Shown: positions 11,949 through 23,900 of the stretch, in pieces
How the letters are laid out: each line of letters begins with the position of its first letter
Position numbering within the stretch: the stretch's first letter is position 1
NCBI GenBank assembly: GCA_013399015.1
Contig: VWZX01002924.1
Location: forward strand, 442,578 to 506,577
Direction: 5' to 3'
DNA length: 64,000 nucleotides
DNA from: Galbula dea
Lineage: Eukaryota > Chordata > Aves > Piciformes > Galbulidae
Program-made: the position numbers and the translations under genes
The notes under the pieces: model-generated
What the model saw: only the letters and a program-made list of their open reading frames with translations
The model's database searches: none
Told to the model about the DNA's origin: nothing

Positions 11949-14900
11949 NNNNNNNNNNNNNNNNNNNNNNNNNNNNNNNNNNNNNNNNNNNNNNNNNNNN
12001 NNNNNNNNNNNNNNNNNNNNNNNNNNNNNNNNNNNNNNNNNNNNNNNNNNNNNNNNNGGGGGGTGTCTCTCCGGCCTGGCCCCTCAGCAGCTGGCAAGGG
12101 AAGCAGGGCTCAGGGTGTCCCCTTGGGACAGCGGCCGAGAGTGAAGTGACCTCGCCCCGTCTCATGTTGGTGCTGTGCCCGGGAAGCGCTGAGCACGAAG
12201 GGGCTGGTAGCTGCTAGCTGGCCAGGAGGAGACTGGGGTGGGGGGGTCAGCACTGTACTGCCTACGCCTTCTCCTTTTAGGCAGCATTGGGCTTTGTTTG
12301 TGGCTGCACAGGCAGGTTCTGAGGCAAAGGGATTGTTTTTTCCGGTCACGTTTTCCGTTCTGCTGTCACGCTGTTAGGACCCTATGAAAATGTCAGTAGG
12401 GGAAGCCTCATCCCTGGAAGCTTTTAAGACAAGGCTTGATGGGGCTCTGGGCAACCTGATCTAGTGGCTGGTGTGTCCCTGCCAAGCAGGGGGTGTTGGA
12501 AATAGATGATCTTTAAGGTCCCTTCCAGCTCTGACGGTTCTCTGATTCTGTGTTCATCAATACGTGGAGACTTGTTTACCAGGTTGAAGTGGACTGGAGC
12601 AAAGGGTCGAAATGATACCATGTGAACAACAACGTGATGCTTTTAGTCTTCTGAAGATGTAGAATGCCCCCCAAACGTTTGGCTCAAACTAGAACTATCT
12701 CAAGAGTTGATTTCCCTTCNGACCAGCTGAAGCAGTGGCGGAGCCAGCGAGGCTCGCAGGTACCTGCCGAGTCTCCGCGGGGCGAGGGGGTGTTAACGCG
12801 CTGCTGGTGGCACGGTGAGGCCTGAGGGTAGCTCAACCCTTTCAGCACCCAGCTCGCCGCTGGACGCCGAGCTCAGTCCTATTCGGCTCGACTCGCTGGG
12901 CAGTAACGGTCTGGCCTGCTGAGGGGCGAAGGGACGATGGGCCCGGGGCGGGAATGCTTCTCTTACGGGAGGGCTGGGGAGAGCGGGTGAGCCCCGCTGC
13001 TGGAGGGCGCAGAGCCTCAGCGTGGGGGGGGGGGGNTGCTGTCACGCTGTTAGGACCCTATGAAAATGTCAGTAGGGGAAGCCTCATCCCTGGAAGCTTT
13101 TAAGACAAGGCTTGATGGGGCTCTGGGCAACCTGATCTAGTGGCTGGTGTGTCCCTGCCAAGCAGGGGGTGTTGGAAATAGATGATCTTTAAGGTCCCTT
13201 CCAGCTCTGACGGTTCTCTGATTCTGTGTTCATCAATACGTGGAGACTTGTTTACCAGGTTGAAGTGGACTGGAGCAAAGGGTCGAAATGATACCATGTG
13301 AACAACAACGTGATGCTTTTAGTCTTCTGAAGATGTAGAATGCCCCCCAAACGTTTGGCTCAAACTAGAACTATCTCAAGAGTTGATTTCCCTTCTTCAT
13401 CAAACCACAGTGATGGTTTCTTCTATGTCTTTTCTGAAAGAGAAGTGTGTTTGTTACTTACACATATACAGAACCCGAGTGGATGCCTCATTTCCTCACT
13501 GGAGTTATCAGGTCATCTTGGTTTTATTTTTTTCCCTCAGTTCTACTACCTGAAAACTAACCCCAGGTGATGAGTTGTGGCTTCACCCTATTCTAGCATA
13601 TTTAATAACATTTTCTTTTCTTTTTTTTTGTGCTGTAATACTTTTCATATGGATGTCAGGCTTTCTGTAACAAAGCAGGATTTGAATAGAGGCCAAGGTT
13701 AATTTGCAGATTGGGAGGCAACCCAAAGTCTGTATTGCATAAGGAGTCATGAGACCTTAAGATAGAAAATAGGGAGGACTTATTAGAATTTTAAAGTGAC
13801 TTGTATAAGGTGCAAAGTATCAGTAATGCCTGGAAGTATGTACTTTGATGTATGGTGTTTACAACAGCAGTGACTAAAATTCTTCTGGCTTTGTTTTCCT
13901 CCTTTCTGTCATGACAGGTTACTGCTCTAATGAAATACACATGCAGCCTGGAAAGTTCTGATCTTTTAAGGTTCTGACTGTATGCAGCTCCCAACTATAT
14001 GAAAATCTAAACATCAAACAAACTCAACCTATTTTGTGTGCCCTACATAATATTATCCTGAAATTAACATGAATTTCTCCTACCATTTAAAGAAGAAAGC
14101 CAAAAAACAAGGAGTCTAATTCAACATAACTTTTGTGTTTCTCAGTGGACTGAGTGAAACCTGGTCACTGCTTGAAGGTGGCAGAAGTATTAGTGACTTT
14201 AAAAAGTCACTCTATGGGCTGGAGGGGCCTTTAAGAGCTGTGTCTCATCACAAGAATGTTAGGGGCTGGAATGGGAAATGCAGAAGCTTAGGATGCCATT
14301 GGTAGGATCTGTTCTTTTGCATCACATAACAGTGAGCTTGCCTGTCTTAAGTGAGTGTAACAGTCCTCAAGAGCTGAGGGCAAAGTTACATTAACTTCTG
14401 CTGGCTGAGTATCTTGAAGTAGAACATTTGACACCTGCTAGACTGGAGCAGGTCAATTAGCTTTTGCCAAAAGTTCCTTGAACCTAGTCATGCCCTAGTT
14501 GCTTTAATGACATATAATAGTTCCAGCTTAAAAAGTTCATCTGCCAATTGGAAGAGTTTCTACTTCTAAATAGCTGTTCCTTTGACTGAGGGATGCTTTA
14601 ACTCAAGCCCAAGTGGTAACTTTCTTGTGAGTTTCTGAACATCAGTTGCTTGTTTGTAATTAGGGCTGTATTAGCTGTTCTGAATGGGTGTGCACATCCC
14701 AGTGTGGGTCAGGATCTCATACTTCAGGAGTTGAATTTGGTTATAGCTTTATGCTAATGAAGTGGTGAAGGAAGAATAAAGACATATTTTGGGACTAATG
14801 TGTGTTGCACATTAGCAAGAAGACATTGGGAATGCAGTTATCCTGTCAAACATCTTTCATGTGGTTATGGTTGTGTACCTGAGTTAAACAAAGGTCTCTA

Positions 14901-17900
14901 ACTCTCCCTGTGTGCTCTGCCTCCTCCAGAACTCAGGCTGTAGATGTGAATAACTGCCCTTTTCCCCTGCCTTTGTGGATTGCTTCTTGAGGAAGGTAAA
15001 AGAAGAGGCCTGGAGACTGGTCCAGTTCAGTGTGCACTTCCTTCCATGAGAATAGAACTGGGAATGTTGCCTGTTTACAGTAATTAAAACACTGAAAGCA
15101 GAAGTTAGATTGTCACCCTAGGAGCTGGAACCCCATAAAGTCCCTGACACAATAATGCAGGCTTTCTCAGCAAGAGTTACTTTCTCCTTCTCTTCACCAT
15201 CCCTTTTCATCTGTAGAACTTTGAGAAGGAGGAGGACTAGGCAGGAGGGGATGAGTCAGTTCATTCTGGCTGAATTCCTGTGCTGCAGGTGCAGGGACAC
15301 CACTGGCAGAGGGTAGGGTGGGATGGACAGACAGCCCCTATGGGTGTCTGGCAGCCTGGTGCAAGGTGTGACTGTGGATTCAGTGGTGACTGGTCATAAT
15401 CTGTGCCTCAGGTATTTGAGCTCACCCTGTTGCAAACTTGTTTTTTCCCCTCTTTGTGCTAACTTCTATTCCAAGTCCTTTACAAACATCCTTCTGGCTC
15501 CTAGCAGTAAATGTACTCCAGGGAGAACTGACCCCTGGAACCATCAGAGTCTGGAGCCAATGCACCTTTCTTACTGTCACCTTAGAGGAGTGTGTGACCC
15601 CATATGTGATGCAGATAGTGTCTTTTCTGCAGGGAGTTTTCCTAGGAGGTGGGAGTACACTCAGTTATAGTGCTGTAGAGTTCCAACAGATGTTTCTTGA
15701 GGCTGTCTTGGAGTGGCTGGTTCTTTTCAGGTACAGGCTCACTGTACAAGATGCTGCAGCTGACCTGGTGTAGAAGGGAGGGAGAAGGATGAGTAGGAGC
15801 TATCTTGGGCAGTTTCTGTAAAGATAGTGATGATGGCAGTGAAATAAAACGTATATGTTGTGGTTTGCTGTCCTTCTGACAGGATCTTTAGTGGCAGTAA
15901 GGTTTAAGCTTCTGTTAATCTTGGTCCTTCCATGATTCAAGAGTCTAGAGTGCTGATTCCTGAGGTGCTCTTGCTTCTCTTCCATAGCCCTTGCAGACCA
16001 ACAGCAATCCTGTGTACTCCCTTTTGGTCTTTGTGCTATATGACTGTAGCTCTTTCCTTGTGCCTCCATCCTTGTACTGACATTACCACCTCCCTCAATT
16101 TCAGCTTGACTCTCTCTCACTTTCAGAAACCAGATGCCTTGACCACTGGTGCTGGGAACCCCATAGGGGATAAACTTAATATCCTGACAGTAGGACCACG
16201 GGGACCTCTTCTTGTCCAAGATGTTGTGTTCACTGATGAGATGGCTCATTTTGACAGAGAGAGGATTCCTGAAAGAGTTGTGCATGCCAAAGGGGCAGGT
16301 ATGTTTCAAACCACATGCTTCTTCTCTCTGTAGAATATAGGCTTTTAGTAGCTTTTGAGTTAACATCTAGCCTGTGACAGATGAATTGCATTGTTATCTG
16401 TAATTTAGAAGTGGGATTAAATGATTCTGTATCAACAGCAATGATAAGGTCTAGTTTGAAAGAAGTGACTGCCAGAACTTGAAGGATTGAAAACTGTTTA
16501 AGAAAGAAAAACAAAAAGGGGGGGGGAAGAGAATGTGTAGCTATAGCCCTTAGATTTGACTGTATTTGCTGTAAGCTCTCCTTCCTCATTCCTCTGGAAG
16601 AGAAGGTTATCTCTCTCTGTTTTCATGCCTGTTTGCATGTTTCTTTGCTAGAGATTCTTGCTTTGGTAGATGTATCCAGCTGTCCAAGCAAGATGATGAG
16701 CTAATATTGTCATTCCCAAAGCCTAAGCCAAGTCATTTCAAAAGGGTAGAGCTGGCACCTTTGCTTTTTGTGATGTGTTGCCCTAGAAGAAGAAAAGACT
16801 GGACTGAATTTGTGATGTGAATGTACAGGGGGGAAAAATTCCTCTGGGGAGTGGTAAGAATTTTGTTGCTTCATCCAGCTTGCAGCTGGGCCAAAAATTC
16901 TGCAACATGTAGAAGGGTTAAAGAAATACTGACTTGGCAGAGTAGCATCCCAAAAGCTACTGGTGGCTCTTTTGCCCAACAGAAATGAGGTCTGTATTGC
17001 TGCTGGCAGCTGTTAACATTAAGGAGAGGAGAGTGAGCACCATGCACATGGGTTAGTGCATAGATAGGAGCTGTTTGAACACCTGTATTTCCATGTATCC
17101 TTTGACTTAGCTGTATGTTGGACCACAACAGAGTGAGAGAGATGCTGTGTGTGTGGAAAGATCTGATCTTATGTCTTGAAATGACTTTTTTTTTTTTTCT
17201 CCAGGAGCCTTTGGCTATTTTGAAGTCACTCATGATATCACTGAGTACTGCAAGGCAAAAGTGTTTGAACACATTGGGAAGAGAACTCCCATTGCTATCA
17301 GATTCTCCACTGTTGGTAAGGCTCTCAAGTGTCTCTCTCCTTACCTGTGTCCCTCAGTTCCACTGATAGCAATGTTTGCACAGTTTGAAATGCTTTCTGC
17401 CAACCCTTGCCTCTTCTGTGAATCTCTTTTGAACTGTTAGACCTCAAGCAGCTGCTGCATCTTTCTGCCAGAGCTCACTGTACATCCTTTTCCCTCTGGA
17501 ATGGGAGAGAAAGGGTAGCCTTTGCTCTGTTTTTTCTCCTGACAGAAAGCTTGCTTTGTTTCTGGGTGAATCATAATCCACACTTGCATACTGCAGTTGA
17601 ACTCTGGAAAGTTAAATACCTGTAGCCTCTTAGCTGCAGGAATGTTTTGGGGATGACTGTGGGAAGTCAGTGCTAGGCAAAGGAAAAGAAACAGTTGAAG
17701 AAAGAAAGAGTTTGGGGTTTGGAGAAGAGCTGAATGCATGAACTAGCAGTCTTAAATGATATTAATTCAAACATGCACTGTGAGCAATAGCTTCTCTGGT
17801 AGAAAAATGATCTTTCCAAATGTGTCATATTTAAAAGAGAAGAAATCCCTACTGAGGATTCAGCTCTGGAGTTAGTATTGGAGGGGGGGGAAAAAAGGAG

Positions 17901-20900
17901 TCCATGAAAGCTCAAGGAGCTGCTGCTTTTGGTCTACTGGCTTTTCCCTCTGTCTCCAAAACTTAAAGGGTCACAGAATATTCTAGGAGGGGGGGGGAAA
18001 GACAAGCAGCTGAGTTTGATCTGTGGACTGTGTGCTGTTGCATTGTTACCTTTCCTTTTCCCTGCTCTGTTTGAACATGTTTCTAGCTGTTGTGTAGCAC
18101 ACAATTTCTTTGTAAATAAGAGAATGAGTGTCCCTCTTATTTCATCATGATCCTGAACACTTCTGGAATGCTTTTGCCTAGGTGTTATGGCTCTGCTATG
18201 AAGTTCCCCATTGAAAGGACTCTTGGATAAAGCAGGAAGGGAACTGGAACTCTTCCAGAATCAGTTTCCTTTTTAGATTGCTGCCTTCCAAATGAGAGCT
18301 CTCCCACTGGGATCTGGTGGACAGAAACTAATGTGTTTTTTTTTTTTTAACTGATTCAGCCTTAGAATCTGATGTTATCTCTGTCAGTGATAATGCAACC
18401 TCCCCTCTTGATTGGTTCAAGTGGCTATACTTGTTTTAATTGAAGCTGTGGCCTGCATGCTTGGGTGGGTGTCTCTTCACACTTGGCAAACTTGCAGTGC
18501 TTGAAGTCCTGTTGAACACATGCCAACAATTCCATGCTGGGGTACAGACTTCCATCAATAAACCCCACTCTTTTAGGATTTTATGGCATATTCTCAGATT
18601 CTGTGGTGTGTTTGCTTATCACTGATATGCATTTCCTCTCCTACCCCTTGTGTGTGTTGATGCTTTCTCTTCAAGCTGGAGAATCTGGCTCAGCTGACAC
18701 AGTTCGTGACCCTCGAGGCTTTGCTATGAAGTTCTACACAGAAGAGGGGAACTGGGATCTTGTGGGCAACAACACTCCCATCTTCTTTGTCAGGGATGCA
18801 ATGCTGGTGAGTGAGCACCAAAAATGAGGATACTTAAGGAGAGAGTCCCCAAATTCATTCCCATCTTGTTCTTCCTTAAGCTGTTGCTCTGACAGCCTGC
18901 TCAGGTTTGTTTATTACTTGCCAATGTGTTATTGAAAGAAACCAAAACTAAACTGAAGAGTTGATGCTTTGTTACCACTGTGGTTTCATACATGACTATG
19001 TTTAGCTTCAGAGCTGGTCAGTTCTGCTGATGTTCAGAATTAGCTCCTCTGCTCTGTAGGCAGGGGGTTTTTTTCATGCTGAGGCTGTTGGGAGGGGAGA
19101 AAGCTTTTCACTTGAAAAGCTGCCTGTAAATTCTTGTTATTACATGTGACCTTTTTGGTCTTGTAGTGTAAGTTACATTAAGTAGAGGAGTTGTGAGTGG
19201 AGGAGTTGAGCACAGATACTTTATGGCATCTCTGTGTCATTTACAAGTCAGATGCTCAGAAAAGTTCAAATACACAAACCTGAAAAGGTTGAACTTTCAC
19301 TTTGCTCCCCAAAAGAAAAGCTTCTTGAGCTTTGAACAGCCTGTTTACCCTAATTCTGTTTCACTTTACCCTAATTTTACTGCTGTGTGAATGAATTTGG
19401 TGGCAGGAGGGCTGTGATAATAGATGTAGTTTTCAGTGCTCTCACAACTGGGTGTCATCTCTCAGTGTCCTGCTCCTTTCACAGTTGAGTGGATTGAAAA
19501 ACCTCTTTGTTTTGTACCAGGAAACCACATAACATTTGGAAATGTTACAGAACTTTCTTTTTTTTTCCCCTTTCCTCCCATCCATTTCTGGATGTATTAG
19601 TTTCCATCCTTCATCCATAGCCAAAAGAGGAACCCTCAGACTCACCTAAGGGATCCAGACATGATGTGGGACTTCTGGAGTCTTCGCCCTGAGTCTTTGC
19701 ATCAGGTAAGATTCTCCTCTGACTTTATTTGTTTATTAATCCTGTGATGACAGCATATGTTTGTAACTCTTTATTTCTAGAAGTCTACACCCTAGAAACA
19801 GTAAAGGTGAAAGGCCTGTCACCACTTTTAAGGCTACTGGTACACATGTCCAGCCTTTTATCTTTCAATGATCATCAACCCAAGGAGCAGGCTGCATTTG
19901 GAATGTTCATATGCTGGTCTCTTTGCTGCTTGAAGACTTTGAAGTTGTTAAGGACTTTCAGTTTTCAGCTTTTTGTCTTTTTAACCTGGAAAAATCATAC
20001 TTCTGTTTGTGACTTCAATTACCCAGGCTTGCCTGGCTATGCTGACAGGGGAGATCATGACTTGATCACTAGTTTCATGTCTTGTATTTGTGACTTCAAT
20101 TATCCAGGCTTGCCTGGCTATGCTGACAGGGGAAATCACAACTTGATCACTAGTTTAATGTCTTGTACTTCACTGAATGATTTCCTGTGGGCATAAAACT
20201 TGGCCTAGGTTCAATTCCCAGTTCTTTGTGCAATGCCAAAGCATTCTTATTCCATCACCACTCCTCAACTACCAATTCCCCAAGGAATTCCTAACATCCA
20301 GCTAGCTCCCAGGGATGGAGGTGAATGGAATGAAGGTTGTCACTTGATCCTTGAGCTGGGGAGTCCATTCACCTTGTGTGCTCCTTCTCTTTAGGTGTCT
20401 TTCTTGTTCAGTGACCGTGGTATCCCTGATGGCTATCGCCATATGAATGGCTATGGATCCCACACTTTCAAGCTGCTTAATGCTGATGGAAGAGCAGTTT
20501 ATTGCAAGTTCCATGCAAAGGTACTGATTTTTTTCTCCCCCTCAGTTATCTATTGGAAGTATATATCAGCTTGAATAAGAACCAGTTCAAAGAAACTGTC
20601 TCAAAGTGTTCTGTTTAGCTCAGCAAAGCCTGGTTAGTGCATAGGATCAATCAGAAAGCTGTGGGCTTGTTTTGTTCCATCAGTTGCATGCCTTTGACAA
20701 ATATGACTGCTGTCACTCTTTCTCTTTCATGTTCTAGTTCAGGAGCTTTCTCAGGTAGGTGATCTTGGAGTCTGGATCTGCTTTTTGTTCCCATTTACCT
20801 TCTGGATCTAGGATTTTTAAGATGGCCTCAACTGGATATCAAGATATAAAAGCTCTCTTTCCAAAAGCTTTGCAGCTGAAGCTCACAGAACCTCCCAGAA

Positions 20901-23900
20901 ATTCCCCACTTCCATGAGAAAGCAATCTCTAGAGTGTCTTAACTTGAAAGCAGCTTCCCTTCCTAGTTTTAAAGGCCATAAAGCTTCCTCATGAGACTTC
21001 AGTGGAGCCTGGACATCTACTGTTGAAGCTAAATTTCAGAAACCATTTTATTAAACTGAGAGGGATTATGTAGCAGCTTTTAGCCTTCAAGTTGTCAAAA
21101 GCTTATTCAAGTGAAATGTTGGTTAGTGCCAAAGGTGCCACAGAAACAGGTGGGAAATGGAGATTCAGACAGAATCCAGAACTTTGAGCCCTGAGGGCTG
21201 CACCCATCTTAAGACTTAATCAGGAGCTGTCCTCTGTAGGAAAAGAGGAGCTGATAGAGCAAGTAAAGGAGTATTCTCTCCTGTAAGGGGAGAGGGGAAA
21301 CTTCTTTATTTGGGGTGCTGCAAAGATCATAGCTTGAGAGTTGCTGTCTTGTGTTCTGCAGTTAAATATTGATTTCACTTTCACCAGAGAACTCCTTTTT
21401 ATCTGGAAGGCAGCTGTTGAATGCACATGTTGTTCTAAAGTCAAGTCAGTGGAGATTGGAACATGAACAATCACATTCCTGGGTTATAGGAATGATTTCT
21501 GCACTACTTTTTGCATGTTATAACTGGTGCCTCTGTTTTTATTGCTTGTAGACTGACCAGGGCATCAAAAACCTTTCTGTTGAAGAAGCAGGAAGGTTGG
21601 CTTCAACTGATCCTGATTATTCCACCCGTGACCTCTACAATGCCATTGCCAAGGGTAACTATCCCTCCTGGTCCTTCTACATTCAAGTCATGACCTTTGA
21701 AGAAGCAGAGAAGTTTCCATTTAACCCTTTTGATGTAACCAAGGTATGCCTGCTACTGTTGTTGAATACTCCATTTCAGCTCCTTGAAAGAAGTTCATGA
21801 GATCAAAATGCAGCAAATGCCAGAACTGAGCTTATCTGTAAGAAAGTGTAACAGTTTCCATAGAGTAGCACTATTTGCTTACCAGTCCCTGTCAGGGAAT
21901 CAAAGAATGTTAGGGGTTGGAAGGGACCTCTGGAGATCATCTAGTCCAACCCTCTTTGTCAGAGCAGCTACACCCAGAGCAGGTTGCACAGGATGGCATC
22001 CAGGCAGGTTTGGAATATCTCCAGAGATGGAGACTCCACCACCTCCCTGGGCAGCCTGGGCCAGTGCTTTACCACCCTGAAAGGAAAAGTTCTTCATTAT
22101 GTTCAGATGGAACTTCCTCTGTTCCAGTCTGTGCCTGTTCCCTCTTGTCCTGTCCCTGGGCACCACTGAACAAACCTGACCCCATCCTCCTGACACCCAC
22201 CCATGAAGTACTGATAAGCATTGAGATCTCTCCTTAGTCTTCTCTTCTGCAGGCTACCCAGCCCCAGCCCTCTCAGCCTTGCCCCATAACAGAGATGTTC
22301 TAGTCCCCTAATCATTTTTTGTAGCCCTTTCCTGTGCCCTCTCCAGCAGTTCCCTGTCCTTGAACAGATGAGACCACACCTGGACCCAATACTCCAGGTG
22401 TGGTCTCACTAGAGTAGAGGGGGAGCAGAACCTCCCTCAACCTGCTTGCCACATTCTTCTTGCTACACCCCAGGATGCCCCTGGTGGTCTTGGCCACAAG
22501 GGCACATTGCTGGCTTATGGTCATGATGAAGTTAGTCTCCTTTTTATTCTTCCCTCTTGGTTTTGAAGTGTTCTGTTATAATTGCATGGTCATGATGAGT
22601 CAGCAGCTCTGGAGGTGAAATTACCTTGAGATTAGATTGGATCTTACTCTTCTTCAGTGAAATATGGATAAGCCTTGATGCCAGGCCTGTAGATGACAAC
22701 TGCACTGATCTCTGAAGTGGGATCTTGGGTCATATAATCTCACCCTGAGCTCCCTGCTTTTAACTGTTTTTGATAATACAGCTTCTACTGGTTGGTCTGA
22801 GTTTGTCAGACTTCCATCAAATGCCTTGGTGAAGAAAATACTGCTGTAAACTTGGATTACTTTTCTTTCTCTTCCCTTTAATATTGCTCTCCCAAAGTGG
22901 CTGCAGACTTTGGAACTTCAAAGGACAGGCTAAGAATACAAAGAAAAGGCTAGTTAAGCTGGTTGCATTTTGAAGTAGCTGAAAACAATCCTGCTTCCAG
23001 TTCCACCTACAAGAGTGCATTCCTAGGCAGTTTTTCAAGTGCCTGTGGGCATTTCATTTAAGTAGCCAAGTGCTGAGATGATGTTGGGCTGATGAAATAA
23101 GCAGCTTGCTATTCATTGCAAAAGACTCCTTAAAATAAGACAGCTCTCAAAATGCTGGCTAGGAAACAGTAAATGTCTTCAGTCATGCATCTCTCAGTCA
23201 AGAGTTAACCAAGGCAAGTAGATTATTAAGCTGCATAAATACTCCAGTAATGTTGATTTTAATGGATGTCTGTTATGTCTTCCAGGTTTGGCCACATGGT
23301 GACTACCCTCTTATCCCTGTGGGAAAGCTTGTCTTGAACAGGAATCCTGTCAACTACTTTGCAGAGGTGGAACAGATGGCCTATGACCCTAGCAACATGC
23401 CACCTGGTATTGAACCTAGCCCTGATAAGATGCTGCAGGTAAACTACAACCCCCCCTGAGGCTTTCCACAAAGAGCATGACATTTGCTTTGCTCTTTCTC
23501 AAAGCATTCCTGGCCCTGTTTGTGCAGCAGCACTAAACCTGACAACTGGAAAACAATTGGTTTTGTTGAGTTTACTTTCTTGATGGTTATGTGTTTGGGT
23601 TTTTTTCATGATCACCATTTGTAATGCTCAGCCAAAATTTAAGAGACCAGGAAAGAACTGAAAGAACAGCAAATCTAGAGGGCATCCTCACCAGCTATCA
23701 AAGCTGATGAGGAGATCTTGTCAGTCTGGCATGAAGTACTGGATGACACCACAGCAGCAATGCATATTTATTCATGCTTTTACAGAATACCTTAGAATTA
23801 TAAACCATTAGGAGTGTCAGGGGTGGACTTCAAATGCTCTAAAATACAAGTAACTAATCCCTGATACAAACCACAGGACTATTCTTTAGGATTAGGTTTA

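Noticed and set aside
11593..12165. Frames of up to 183 codons across the N gap
   Set aside because: They cross undetermined bases and CpG-rich promoter sequence. Only the part starting at 11905 is coding, as CAT exon 1.
12361..13395. A real segmental duplication in CAT intron 1
   Set aside because: The copies are identical, bounded exactly by single Ns, and flank a contig that fits the nearby gap, so an assembly artefact is the simpler reading.
15323..15773. Two overlapping frames of ~110 codons inside CAT intron 1
   Set aside because: There is no domain, splice logic or conservation signal, and the length is within chance for this base composition.
15800..16589. Minus-strand frames of 188 and 119 codons overlapping CAT exon 2
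   Set aside because: The longer one is antisense to CAT exon 2 and both run through the adjoining introns, with no recognisable product.
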